Part shown: one piece after another, positions 6,244 through 14,520 of the stretch
How positions within the stretch are numbered: position 1 is the stretch's first letter
Layout of the letters: every line of letters starts with the position of its first letter
NCBI GenBank assembly: GCA_964404205.1
Contig: CAYOJD010000054.1
Location: forward strand, 1-20,710
Source of the DNA: CAZWBR01 sp964404205
Lineage (GTDB): Bacteria; Bacteroidota; Bacteroidia; Bacteroidales; Prolixibacteraceae
DNA: 20,710 bases
Direction of reading: 5' to 3'
Made by a program: the position numbers and the translations under genes
The notes under the pieces: generated by a model
What the model was told of the DNA's origin: nothing
Database searches by the model: none
What the model saw: the letters and a program-made list of their open reading frames with translations, nothing else

Positions 6244-7791
6244 ATGTTTACAGCATCAGATATCGACCAAATCAGCCAACGCGGAAGCAGCGTGGCCGAG
6301 ATTGAAAAGCAAATCAGCCACTTCAAAAAAGGGTTTCCTTTTATGCAACTGGTTAAACCGGCTGTCAAAGCCGATGGTATCACCGTGTTGAAAGGTACAA
6401 TGGCCGACGAGTTGATTGAAAAATTCAATGAGCAAATCGAAGCCGGGATTGCCCCGGTCAAATTTGTGCCGGCCTCGGGCGCAGCCAGCCGTATGTTCCA
6501 GTCGCTGTTTGCCTTTGCCGAAAACTGTGTTGATAACGACCAGGCCGTTCAATTGCTGGCCGATGGTAGCCATAAAAATGTGGCCCATTTCTTCGAACGG
6601 CTGACCGACTTTACCTTCTTTTCTGAAATTGAAAAGGGTCTTAACGGAGTAAAAGATGAAAATGGTCGGTTGAAATATGTCGAGATTATCGATTACCTGC
6701 TTTCGCCGAAAGGGTTAAATTACGGTTTCCTGCCCAAAGGATTACTGTTGTTCCACAGTTATCGGGAAGGGGGCCGTACGCCTGCCGAGGAACATATGGT
6801 AGAAGGTGCACTTTACGGAGCCGACAAGGAGGGGAATGTACAACTCCATTTTACCGTCTCGCCCGAGCACCTCGCCTACTTCCGGAATAAAATCGCCGAA
6901 AAGGCTAACGTTTTCGAACCCCTCTTTGGCGTGAAATATCATATTTCGTTTTCGGAACAGAAACCCTCGACCGACACCATAGCCGTTGGGGCCGACAATG
7001 AACCATTCCGCACCACCGACGGGAAACTCTTTTTCCGCCCGGGCGGCCATGGCGCGTTGCTCGAGAACCTCAACGATATCGATGCTGACCTGATTTTTGT
7101 CAAAAACATCGACAATGTGGTTCCCGACCGATTAAAAGAGGAAACCGTTCGATATAAAAAGGCACTGGCAGGATTGCTATTCACCTATCGGGAACGAATT
7201 TTCGACTATTTGAAAATATTGCAACGGCCTGCGTCTGCTGTTTCAGACCACCAGATTGCCGAAATCGTCAACTTTGCCGAAGATGAGCTTTGCATTATCC
7301 CCGCTGAGAGTCTCTATTATACCGAGAAAGCGGAGTTGATGCAGTATCTCAGGGGTAAACTCGACCGCCCCATCAGGGTGTGCGGCATGGTGAAGAACGA
7401 AGGTGAACCTGGCGGAGGCCCGTTCTGGGCTGTCAATCCCGATGGAACCATTTCGCTACAGGTGGTCGAGAGTAGCCAGATTGAGATGCAAGAAGCCCGG
7501 CAGCAAGCCATTGCGCAGGCAGCCACCCATTTCAATCCGGTCGATTTGGTTTGCGGGGTGCGCAATTACAAGGGAGAGAAGTTCGACCTGTTGCAATACA
7601 GCGATCCCGAAACCGGCTTTATCTCGCACAAGTCGAAAGATGGTAAACCATTGAAAGCGCAAGAACTGCCGGGTCTTTGGAATGGGGCAATGTCTGACTG
7701 GATTACCCTTTTTGTCGAAGTACCGGCTATCACTTTTAATCCGGTGAAAACCGTTAACGATCTTTTGCGCGACGTACATCAGCCTGAATAG
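6244..7791 (+). CDS. DUF4301 family protein, possible nucleotidyltransferase-like enzyme
   Basis: A 515-residue cytoplasmic protein of a family I know mainly from Bacteroidota. Conserved blocks: FVPASGAASRM at 74-84, GRTPAEEHMVEGALY at 177-191, FSEQKPSTDT at 236-245, FFRPGGHGALLENL at 263-276, FVKNIDNVV at 285-293, and in the C-terminal third the segments GVRNYKGEKFDLLQY and ELPGLWNGAM. The order of a glycine/arginine-containing N-terminal loop, a Q-KP segment, a P-GHG-L block and an NIDN block resembles UDP-sugar pyrophosphorylases, where comparable blocks bind the uridine and sugar phosphate. This is inference from motif order. An ATG at 6244 is the natural start; a weak TAACTTTA box lies at 6214-6221. 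It is divergent from the radical SAM gene and followed by the TPR gene 40 bp later. Confidence 0.85.
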   Translation: MFTASDIDQISQRGSSVAEIEKQISHFKKGFPFMQLVKPAVKADGITVLKGTMADELIEKFNEQIEAGIAPVKFVPASGAASRMFQSLFAFAENCVDNDQAVQLLADGSHKNVAHFFERLTDFTFFSEIEKGLNGVKDENGRLKYVEIIDYLLSPKGLNYGFLPKGLLLFHSYREGGRTPAEEHMVEGALYGADKEGNVQLHFTVSPEHLAYFRNKIAEKANVFEPLFGVKYHISFSEQKPSTDTIAVGADNEPFRTTDGKLFFRPGGHGALLENLNDIDADLIFVKNIDNVVPDRLKEETVRYKKALAGLLFTYRERIFDYLKILQRPASAVSDHQIAEIVNFAEDELCIIPAESLYYTEKAELMQYLRGKLDRPIRVCGMVKNEGEPGGGPFWAVNPDGTISLQVVESSQIEMQEARQQAIAQAATHFNPVDLVCGVRNYKGEKFDLLQYSDPETGFISHKSKDGKPLKAQELPGLWNGAMSDWITLFVEVPAITFNPVKTVNDLLRDVHQPE

Positions 7792-7801
7792 GCCATTTTG
7801 T

Positions 7802-7809
7802 TATCTTTG
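7802..7809 (+). promoter_or_regulatory. -7 box upstream of the TPR-aroE pair
   Basis: TATCTTTG is an exact TAnnTTTG match just after the DUF4301 stop and 22 nt before the ATG at 7832. No -33 TTTG at the standard spacing. A GGAG at 7826-7829 precedes the start. Confidence 0.45.
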
Positions 7810-7831
7810 CAACCTGAAAACTGTTGGAGCT

Positions 7832-9253
7832 ATGATGCGGGAAGAATCGAGGGATGGATATGAAAGCATGGAGTTTGCCGGTGTGGTAAAACGCTATAAA
7901 CGCATGCTTTCTGAAGACCGGACTGAATTTTTCGATGTGTCGGATTTCGAGCATATTGCCGACCATTACATCGAAAAGAACCAGTTGACCAATGCCCTTC
8001 AGGCTTGCGAAATTGCGCTGGCACAACATCCCAATTCCACCATTGTCAAGATTAAGAAAGCACAGATACTGATGGGACAGATGAAGTTCGACAAGGCGAT
8101 GCAGTTGCTGAATCACCTGTCGGCTATCGAATCATCGAATCCCGATGTGTTGCTGATGTTGGGCATTGCCCACAACCTTTCCGGCGAAGAAAAAGTGGCC
8201 AACAGCTATTTCGAGAAGATTGAAAAGCTCTCGCTCGACGAGCGAGACGATATATTCTATCAGATAGCCACATCCTTTATTCAGAACGAGAATTACAGAA
8301 ACGCTGCGATTTACCTCGAAAAAGCCTATCAGGAAAATCAAACGAACGACAGTGTCATCTACGATTTGGCGTTCTGTTACGACAAGCTGGAACTCGACCT
8401 GTTGAGCATTATTTTTTACAACAAATATCTCGATATCGATCCCTTCTCCGAATCGGCCTGGTACAACCTGGGGATTGTTTACAGCAGGCTTGAACGGTAC
8501 GGCGAAGCCATAGAAGCTTACGACTTTGCGCTGGCTATCGACGACAAATATACCGGGGCGCTTTTCAACAAAGCCAACTCGTTGTCGGCAATCGAACAAT
8601 ACCATGCGGCTGTTGAATGTTATCTCGAATACCTGAAATACGACCGCAACTCGGTAGAGGCCAACCTCTATATCGCCGAATGTTACTTCCAGCTCGACGA
8701 TTTGGAGAAAGCTTCGCTTCATTATGATAAAGCTATCGTCATTGATCCCAAAAATGCCGATGCCTGGTATGGTGCAGCCATCATTGTGTTGGTTAAAGGA
8801 CAATACGAACGGAGCATTGCCATGTTGAAACGGGCATTAAGCCTCGATCCCGGCTGTGCCGATTGCTGGAATGCGTTGGGGAAAGCCCACAGTGCGTTGC
8901 ACCAGTACTTCGATGCCGAGAATGCCTTTCAGAAAGCTATCGATATCGATGAAACCAATCCAGACTTCCGAATTGCGCTGGCCGAGTATTATTATCAAAC
9001 CAGTCAAATCGACATGGCGGTTATCACGATGACCGAAGCCACGGAAAGCGAAGCGGCCTGTCCGGCCATCAATTACCGGCTGGCGGGTTATCTGATTGCC
9101 AATCACCGTCAGGAACTGGCCGTTCCGGTATTGGAGCAGGCACTTAGCGAAGATTTCAATATGCACCACGATTTTATGGAATCATTTCCATCCTGCCGAA
9201 AAATCAAATGGATTAAGGAGATGATTGATGAATTTGCATCGAAAAAACAATAA
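7832..9253 (+). CDS. Tetratricopeptide repeat (TPR) protein
   Basis: A 473-residue protein made almost entirely of TPR helical pairs, about ten with the 34-residue period, from roughly residue 40 to 440. Well-formed examples are AWYNLGIVYSRLERYGEAIE, the segment DAWYGAAIIVLVKGQYERS and CWNALGKAHSALHQYFDAE, each followed by an AL-x-IDP-like turn. No signal peptide, lipobox, membrane segment or enzymatic domain is visible, so it is probably a cytoplasmic scaffold for protein contacts. Two adjacent ATGs (7832, 7835) are possible starts; the GGAG fits the second slightly better in spacing. It lies 18 bp upstream of aroE on the same strand and is likely cotranscribed with it. No specific partner can be named. 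Confidence 0.9.
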   Translation: MMREESRDGYESMEFAGVVKRYKRMLSEDRTEFFDVSDFEHIADHYIEKNQLTNALQACEIALAQHPNSTIVKIKKAQILMGQMKFDKAMQLLNHLSAIESSNPDVLLMLGIAHNLSGEEKVANSYFEKIEKLSLDERDDIFYQIATSFIQNENYRNAAIYLEKAYQENQTNDSVIYDLAFCYDKLELDLLSIIFYNKYLDIDPFSESAWYNLGIVYSRLERYGEAIEAYDFALAIDDKYTGALFNKANSLSAIEQYHAAVECYLEYLKYDRNSVEANLYIAECYFQLDDLEKASLHYDKAIVIDPKNADAWYGAAIIVLVKGQYERSIAMLKRALSLDPGCADCWNALGKAHSALHQYFDAENAFQKAIDIDETNPDFRIALAEYYYQTSQIDMAVITMTEATESEAACPAINYRLAGYLIANHRQELAVPVLEQALSEDFNMHHDFMESFPSCRKIKWIKEMIDEFASKKQ

Positions 9254-9271
9254 AGCATTAATCTCAACGTC

Positions 9272-10018
9272 ATGACCCAGAAATTTGGATTGATCGGCTA
9301 CCCGCTGACCCACTCTTTTTCGCGCCGTTTCTTTACCGAAAAATTTCAGCAGGAAAGTATCGATGCCGAATATCTGAATTTCGAGATTCCCGAAATCAAC
9401 CGGTTTCCCGACATCATTTCCAATACTGAAAACTTGAAGGGGCTCAACGTCACAATTCCGTACAAAGAGCAGATAATCCCTTTTCTGAACGAGATAGACG
9501 ATGCGGCCAAAGCCATCGGGGCTGTCAACACCATCCGGATCGGGCATCATGCAAAAGGCGTTGTGCTGAGAGGATTCAATACCGATGTTATCGGCTTTAG
9601 GGAATCTATCCGTCCTTTGCTGCAACCCCATCACCGACGGGCACTGGTTCTGGGTACGGGCGGCGCCTCGAAAGCCGTACTTTTTGCGCTGAAAGCGTTA
9701 AACATTGATCCGGTACAAGTTTCGCGGACTCCTTTCAATTCGCAGTCAATCAACTACAACGATCTCTCCAAAGAGATGATTGACTCGCACACGGTTATCG
9801 TAAACACAACGCCACTGGGAACTTTCCCGAAAATAGATACTTTTCCACCTATACCTTACCAATGGCTTGGCGCATCGCATCTGTTGTACGATTTGGTCTA
9901 TAATCCCGAAGAAACAGCGTTTCTCCGTCGCGGAAAAGAAAGAGGAGTTGTGATTAAAAACGGGTTGGAAATGCTGCACCTTCAAGCGCTGGCAGCCTGG
10001 GAAATCTGGAACAGCTAA
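9272..10018 (+). CDS. aroE: Shikimate dehydrogenase (NADP+)
   Basis: Catalyses the NADPH-dependent reduction of 3-dehydroshikimate to shikimate in chorismate and aromatic amino acid synthesis. The 248-residue length suits bacterial AroE, slightly on the short side. Shikimate-binding serines sit in HSFS (Ser15, Ser17). The catalytic lysine is Lys65 in NVTIPYK, with Asn86 in GAVNT and the partner Asp105 in GFNTD. The NADP(H) loop is VLGTGGASKAV at 126-136. Further family blocks are NTTPLG at 178-183, YDLVYNPEET at 206-215 and the C-terminal NGLEMLHLQA at 230-239. It follows the TPR gene by 18 bp, probably in one transcript, and converges on truA with only 17 bp between the stops. Confidence 0.96.
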   Translation: MTQKFGLIGYPLTHSFSRRFFTEKFQQESIDAEYLNFEIPEINRFPDIISNTENLKGLNVTIPYKEQIIPFLNEIDDAAKAIGAVNTIRIGHHAKGVVLRGFNTDVIGFRESIRPLLQPHHRRALVLGTGGASKAVLFALKALNIDPVQVSRTPFNSQSINYNDLSKEMIDSHTVIVNTTPLGTFPKIDTFPPIPYQWLGASHLLYDLVYNPEETAFLRRGKERGVVIKNGLEMLHLQALAAWEIWNS

Positions 10019-10034
10019 CGTTCAGCAACGGTTA
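10016..10034. terminator. Possible small hairpin between convergent aroE and truA
   Basis: TAACGTT (10016-10022) can pair with AACGGTTA (10027-10034) if one G bulges, with a 4-nt loop. It includes the aroE stop codon and fills most of the 17-bp gap. It is weak and lacks a clear U-run. Confidence 0.2.
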
Positions 10035-10035
10035 A

Positions 10036-10788
10036 CTAACGGATATAAACCGATTCGGGATATCCGATATCAACTAAAAAGAGCCCTTTTGCCTCGGCGC
10101 TCGTGCCGGCAGCACAACGATCTTTCTGTTCAATGATTCGGACAAAATCATCAACCGTAATTTTTCCTAATCCTACGTCGAGCAGCGTGCCAACAATAGC
10201 CCTGACCATATTTCGCAGAAAACGGTCGGCCCGGATGGTAAAAACCAGTTGTCCCCCGGCTTCGTTCCACTCCGCTTTATAGATAATGCAGTTATTGGTT
10301 TTCACGTCGCTTCCCAGTCGGCTAAAACTGGTAAAGTCAGTATAACCGAAAAGTGTAGCCGCAGCTTTGTTCATGCTTTGAATATCAAGTGGACGGGTTT
10401 CCTTCATCGAAAAGTGACGATGAAAAGGATTCTTTGTAGTTGAAATAAAAAATTTGTATTCGCGGTAGGTGGCATCAAAACGGGCATGGGCTTCGGGGCC
10501 AACTTTTGTAACCTTTTGCACGGCAATATCAAACGGCAATAAACAATTGACTTTGAAGGCAAGATGCACCAAATCCACAAATTCGTTGCTCAGGTCGAAA
10601 TGGGCAATATAATACGATGCATGCACACCGGCATCGGTACGGCCTGCACCAACCAGTTCCACCTTTTCACGGGTGATGGTCGACAGGGCCTTTTCGACCT
10701 CTTCCTGCACCGAACGGGCATTGGGCTGTAGCTGCCAACCGTGGCAGGCAGTACCATCGTACGAGAGTTGTATAAAATATCTGGGCAT
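10036..10788 (-). CDS. truA: tRNA pseudouridine(38-40) synthase TruA
   Basis: Isomerises uridine to pseudouridine at positions 38-40 in the tRNA anticodon arm. The 250-residue length is normal. The catalytic aspartate is Asp52 in AGRTDAGVHA, at the position found in the E. coli enzyme. Other TruA blocks are the N-terminal IQLSYDGTACHGWQ at 6-19, ARFDATYREYKF near 102-113 with the conserved arginine and tyrosine, DFTSFSR at 151-157 and RFLRNMVRAIVGTLL near 189-203. The ATG at 10788 has a TATTTTG box about 20 nt upstream, so it is probably transcribed on its own although the membrane-protein gene lies just 62 bp upstream on the same strand. Confidence 0.97.
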   Translation of the reverse strand: MPRYFIQLSYDGTACHGWQLQPNARSVQEEVEKALSTITREKVELVGAGRTDAGVHASYYIAHFDLSNEFVDLVHLAFKVNCLLPFDIAVQKVTKVGPEAHARFDATYREYKFFISTTKNPFHRHFSMKETRPLDIQSMNKAAATLFGYTDFTSFSRLGSDVKTNNCIIYKAEWNEAGGQLVFTIRADRFLRNMVRAIVGTLLDVGLGKITVDDFVRIIEQKDRCAAGTSAEAKGLFLVDIGYPESVYIR

Positions 10789-10807
10789 TGATGATTGCTT
10801 TCCGGTG

Positions 10808-10814
10808 CAAAATA
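10808..10814 (-). promoter_or_regulatory. Possible -7 box of truA
   Basis: TATTTTG on the minus strand, a one-base-shorter variant of TAnnTTTG, 19 nt upstream of the ATG at 10788. No clear -33 box. Confidence 0.3.
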
Positions 10815-10850
10815 AACCGAAATATGGGAATTGTAAAGTAAAATGGACGA

Positions 10851-11231
10851 TTAACGGTGCCTCTTCTTCCAGTAATGGCTGAAAAGAAACAATATCCCGT
10901 CCAAAATAAAGGGAAAAGTTACCAGTGCTATTATCCCCAGACTCTTTGGTGCCGAGCCTAAACGTTGATAATTCAGATTAAACACCAGCACCGATAAAAC
11001 CACTCCGATGACCACCATCACTATACCTCCGGCCATTTCATTTTTCCAGGCCAGTATAAGGATAGCGGCAAGTCCGAATGACGGAATCAGATGCATCAAA
11101 AAGGCAGCAATTTGCCTGAAGAAAGGGAGACCCGGTTCGAATGAATCGAGCGCAAACAGGCTGAAAAACATAATGGTCAGCAGCCCCAACAGGCGTGGGG
11201 TCCAATGTATCAAAGCTGTTTTGCGATCCAT
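10851..11231 (-). CDS. Small integral membrane protein of unknown function
   Basis: A 126-residue protein with four predicted membrane helices: about residues 13-28 (LLGLLTIMFFSLFALD), 37-58, 64-83 (GGIVMVVIGVVLSVLVFN) and 97-116. It has a basic tail, YWKKRHR. The frame stays open to 11507, but that extension is poor protein sequence that runs through the terminator hairpin and into the aminopeptidase gene, so the ATG at 11231 is used. I recognise no characterised family and no catalytic motif. It resembles small four-helix membrane proteins annotated as hypothetical in Bacteroidota. It lies after the pepP terminator and upstream of truA on the same strand, so it is probably a separate unit. 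Confidence 0.75.
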   Translation of the reverse strand: MDRKTALIHWTPRLLGLLTIMFFSLFALDSFEPGLPFFRQIAAFLMHLIPSFGLAAILILAWKNEMAGGIVMVVIGVVLSVLVFNLNYQRLGSAPKSLGIIALVTFPFILDGILFLFSHYWKKRHR

Positions 11232-11272
11232 AGCTTCGGGAATTGAATGGGTTATTTTTATCTGAAAGAAAA

Positions 11273-11305
11273 GTTTCGGGAGTGGCAAATCGCCAATCCC
11301 GAAAC
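11273..11305 (-). terminator. Intrinsic terminator of the Xaa-Pro aminopeptidase transcript
   Basis: GTTTCGGGA (11273-11281) pairs perfectly with TCCCGAAAC (11297-11305). After one mismatch the stem continues with TGGC/GCCA around a 5-nt loop. On the minus strand the stem is followed by TTTTCTTTC, a suitable U-rich tail, and it lies 18 bp past the stop at 11323. Confidence 0.8.
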
Positions 11306-11322
11306 CCATATCGTTACAGTAG

Positions 11323-12711
11323 TTACCCTTGCACAATGGCCTCCACTTCGTCCGGGTCAACCGGTACCCGGCGACCGAGGATTCGGCTTCCGTTCGGGGT
11401 AACAAGGATATCGTCTTCGATACGAATGCCTCCAAAGCCAATATATGCTTTCGCCTTATCGAAATTGATAAATTCGGCATTGATCTTTTCCTGTTCCCAC
11501 TTTTCAATCAGGGCCGGGATAAAATAGATTCCGGGTTCGTTGGTAATGACAAATCCCGGCTGCAAGCGGCGCCCCAAACGAAGGTAAGCCGTACCAAACT
11601 GGTCAACAGGGCGTACTTCGTTGTCGTAACCGACATAAATCTGGCCATAATCTTCCATATCGTGTACATCGAGCCCCATCATGTGGCCCAGGCCGTGCGG
11701 GAAAAACATGGCATGTGCCCCGGCAGCGACGGCATCTTTTACGTTGCCCTTCATCAATCCCAGATCTTTTAATCCGGAAGCAATTACTTCGCTGGCGGCC
11801 AGATGGACATCCAGATAACGTTCGCCGGGTTTTACCAGCGAGGTGGCTTTATTGTTGGCGGCCAACACAATGTTGTAAATGTCGCGTTGCTTTGGGGTGA
11901 ATTTGCCCCCTACCGGTATGGTACGGGTAAAGTCGCTGGCATAATGGTTATTCGATTCGGCACCGGCATCCACAATCATCAGGCGGCCGGCTTCAAGACG
12001 GAATGAGTGGTTGTGGTTGTGAAGGGTCTGGCCATTCTGGGTCAGGATGGTTGGGAAAGAGGTCCCGGTGCCGCTTGCCAGCGCGATTCCTTCGATAGTC
12101 CCGGCTATTTCCTGCTCCATCGTTCCCGGTTTAGCCATCTTCATGGCGGCCACATGCATGTTATAACCGATGGCACAAGCCTGTTCAATTTCGGCAATCT
12201 CGGCTTCGCTCTTCACCGAACGCATATCGACAAGCGCTTTCAGCATCTCCATCGAAACATAATCGGCCAATTTTGCGGTATGGATACCCAGCAGGTTTTT
12301 CAGCAATAGTTTATTTTCGGCACGATAAGGGGGTAAAAAATGAGCACGGCAACCTTTCCACAAACATTGATTGACCTTGCTAAAAACCTCCTGATAATGA
12401 TAGGTCTTCTCAACACCCACCGTAGCAGCCAGCTCTTTCATCGATTTTTGCGGTCCCATCCAAATGATATCTTCAATGCCGACATCGTCGCCAAAGAGAT
12501 AGTCGTTGCCGGTGTTGCAGTCGATCAATCCAAAAAGATTCGGAATATCCAATCCGAAGAGATAGAGAAATGTGCTGTCTTGCCGGAAATGATAAGTATT
12601 CTCAGGATAATTCATTGGAGACTCATTGTTCCCCGGAACAAGAATCAACCCCTTGCCTACTCGCTGACGAAGTTGGTTTCTTCTTTCGATATAAACCTGT
12701 TTGTCGAACAT
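11323..12711 (-). CDS. Aminopeptidase P family protein (Xaa-Pro aminopeptidase, M24B)
   Basis: A 462-residue two-metal peptidase that removes an N-terminal residue preceding proline. The N-terminal domain (to about 170) is of the creatinase/aminopeptidase P type: ERRNQLRQ near the start, FRQDSTFLYLFG and GPQKS. The catalytic pita-bread domain shows the five metal ligands: Asp in IVDAGAE, Asp in SDFTRTIPV, His in HGLGHMMGLDVHD, Glu in TNEPGIYF and Glu in GIRIEDDILVT. The active-site histidine segments HNHNHS and FFPHGLGH are also present. No signal peptide, so cytoplasmic. The frame could extend upstream to 12804, but the ATG at 12711 gives the family's usual N-terminus. It lies 99 bp downstream of the PHP lipoprotein gene on the same strand and ends at a strong terminator. 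Confidence 0.93.
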   Translation of the reverse strand: MFDKQVYIERRNQLRQRVGKGLILVPGNNESPMNYPENTYHFRQDSTFLYLFGLDIPNLFGLIDCNTGNDYLFGDDVGIEDIIWMGPQKSMKELAATVGVEKTYHYQEVFSKVNQCLWKGCRAHFLPPYRAENKLLLKNLLGIHTAKLADYVSMEMLKALVDMRSVKSEAEIAEIEQACAIGYNMHVAAMKMAKPGTMEQEIAGTIEGIALASGTGTSFPTILTQNGQTLHNHNHSFRLEAGRLMIVDAGAESNNHYASDFTRTIPVGGKFTPKQRDIYNIVLAANNKATSLVKPGERYLDVHLAASEVIASGLKDLGLMKGNVKDAVAAGAHAMFFPHGLGHMMGLDVHDMEDYGQIYVGYDNEVRPVDQFGTAYLRLGRRLQPGFVITNEPGIYFIPALIEKWEQEKINAEFINFDKAKAYIGFGGIRIEDDILVTPNGSRILGRRVPVDPDEVEAIVQG

Positions 12712-12810
12712 GGCTTTTATATTTTTGGTTAATAAATGAAGTAGTTTCAATTGAATTGCTTGATCGAAGTTACAACAATCCGGTGTCAAATCCTTGTTTG
12801 CCAACGAAAA

Positions 12811-14265
12811 TCATCCGGTCACTTTTGCCGGAAGCCCCATCTTCAACACTTTGCGTTCGCCTTTCGGACGGGGCAAAAAGATATCGTCGGGCGTAAGTCC
12901 CAGTTTACGGATGGCATCGATGCCATACTCCAGCCGGTAAAGATCATCGTTCCTGGTATTGTTGGTCCCAAAGGTGAATTTTACGCCGGCTGCTTTGGCC
13001 CTTTTCAAAAATTCGATGGAAGGGATTTTGTACCGGGCATTGATTTCGAGTGCCACCTGATTTTTTTTCAGCACGTTGATTACCCTGTTCATCCGTTCAG
13101 GTGTCCATAGCGAATCGTAGCGGGCAGCCAGTTGTTCGGGCAGGAAAGTGGGATTGACATAGATATCGACCGGCTCGGCTGACATGATGGCTTCGATTTT
13201 CGAAGTTATCATCTCCATAAATTGCTGGTCGTTCTCGACGAATGTCTCTTCAGGAATCCAAAGCCTCAAGCGGCGGCCTTTATGGTCGGTCCAGGTCATG
13301 GCATCGGTAAAGATGTAATCGAAACGGGCCACCGCTTCGGGCGAAAAGAGGGTCACCCATTCGCGCCCTTCGGCCTGCATTACCTTGAAAACAGGCTCGG
13401 CACTGATTTCATCGAGATAGGCATTGAGTGTTGAATCGCTGGTTACCGGAAATTTCAACCCGCAATTGGCAGCAATACCGTAATTAAACCCATTCTGTCG
13501 GGCATGTTCGCGGGCCTGTTCCATTGTAAGGCCTCCTTTCAGGTGCCCGTGAAAATCGATTAGCGGGAAACCGACCTGGTTCAGCGAATCGATTACCGTT
13601 GCCACTTCGTCCTGAGGCATTGTTTCGGCCTTTGAAAGTTTGGGGTTGAGCGGTTTTACACTCATCTCGCCAACGAGAATTTTACCTAATCCGTTGGTTT
13701 TGCAAATAACCATTTGTCCCTCAGAAAGCAATCGCGTTGCCACATCGGGCAAACGGAAGGCGTTTGCCGGCTCGGTATATTCCGCCACCAGATAACCATC
13801 GACCGATACTTTAATCAGGTTGCCCTCAACGGAAACTGTGATATCGAACCACTTCCCATCGCTGGCCGTACGGACAAAATTGTTTCGGATCAACGACAGA
13901 CTGCCGCTCTTCTGCGGGGAGCCAACGCTATAATCGCTGTTGTTAATGGCCACGGTGTACCCTTTGGCCAACACACCTTCGGGGGTTACACGGGTATGAA
14001 AAGCCAATAGCCCCTCGGCCCCTTCGGTGGTTTGCAGCTTCACGCTGAAAACAAAATTACGGAGTTTGAATTTCGAGACTATCGAAGAGCGGTTTTTCTC
14101 CAAAACAATGGCATCGCCTTCGGTCCCGGTATCGTTCATGTTCCAGTATTCGGCAGCAGCCGAAGTACCAACGGCACTCTCCTGATCCTGTGGGAGCGAC
14201 GGACCGCAACTGTAAACAACAAATGCGATAAATAGGGTAACAATCAGTTGGATGAATGTTTTCAT
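12811..14265 (-). CDS. Lipoprotein with DUF1080/LamG-like domain and PHP-type hydrolase domain
   Basis: A 484-residue exported protein. The signal peptide MKTFIQLIVTLFIAFVVYSC ends in a lipobox-like VYSC, with Cys20 the probable lipidated residue. Residues about 35-210 form a beta-sandwich like DUF1080 (3-keto-disaccharide hydrolase / LamG-like): FVFSVKLQT, GLLAFHTR, and WFDITVSVEGNLIKVSVDG. From about 225 a second domain begins with PLIDFHGHLKGG (His239-Gly-His241, a metal-ligand pair). Later come Asp321 in TDAMTW, Glu407 in LEINARY and a C-terminal KFTFGTNNTRND. This order fits a PHP/amidohydrolase-type phosphoesterase fold, but the SDAH-type end motif is replaced by TNNTRND. The combination suggests a periplasmic or surface enzyme acting on a carbohydrate-linked substrate. 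The ATG at 14265 is chosen because it places the signal peptide at the N-terminus. Confidence 0.8.
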   Translation of the reverse strand: MKTFIQLIVTLFIAFVVYSCGPSLPQDQESAVGTSAAAEYWNMNDTGTEGDAIVLEKNRSSIVSKFKLRNFVFSVKLQTTEGAEGLLAFHTRVTPEGVLAKGYTVAINNSDYSVGSPQKSGSLSLIRNNFVRTASDGKWFDITVSVEGNLIKVSVDGYLVAEYTEPANAFRLPDVATRLLSEGQMVICKTNGLGKILVGEMSVKPLNPKLSKAETMPQDEVATVIDSLNQVGFPLIDFHGHLKGGLTMEQAREHARQNGFNYGIAANCGLKFPVTSDSTLNAYLDEISAEPVFKVMQAEGREWVTLFSPEAVARFDYIFTDAMTWTDHKGRRLRLWIPEETFVENDQQFMEMITSKIEAIMSAEPVDIYVNPTFLPEQLAARYDSLWTPERMNRVINVLKKNQVALEINARYKIPSIEFLKRAKAAGVKFTFGTNNTRNDDLYRLEYGIDAIRKLGLTPDDIFLPRPKGERKVLKMGLPAKVTG

Positions 14266-14520
14266 GGTTGAATTCGATTGGATAAAATTTAGTTTGTCTT
14301 TCAGTATTGTGTATAAATCGTGAAATTTTACGGCCAACAATATTTAATGATGGTAAATTTAACAAAAAAATGTTTGAAACTCCACCTTTTACAGGCGAAG
14401 CACGCATGATAACATTGTTTCCCGACCGAAAAAATAATCGAGCGTGACAATGAGTTTCCGCCAACAATTACCGCTAAAAACCCTATATTAGCCATACGTT
14501 TATTGAGACCTGAAAATCGT

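Noticed and set aside
8132..8803. 223-codon minus-strand ORF opposite the TPR gene
   Set aside because: Low-complexity V/F/G-rich translation that mirrors the TPR codons; the TPR frame is clearly the real one.
11232..11507. N-terminal extension of the small membrane protein
   Set aside because: It would run through the pepP terminator hairpin and into the pepP coding region; the ATG at 11231 gives a coherent four-helix protein.
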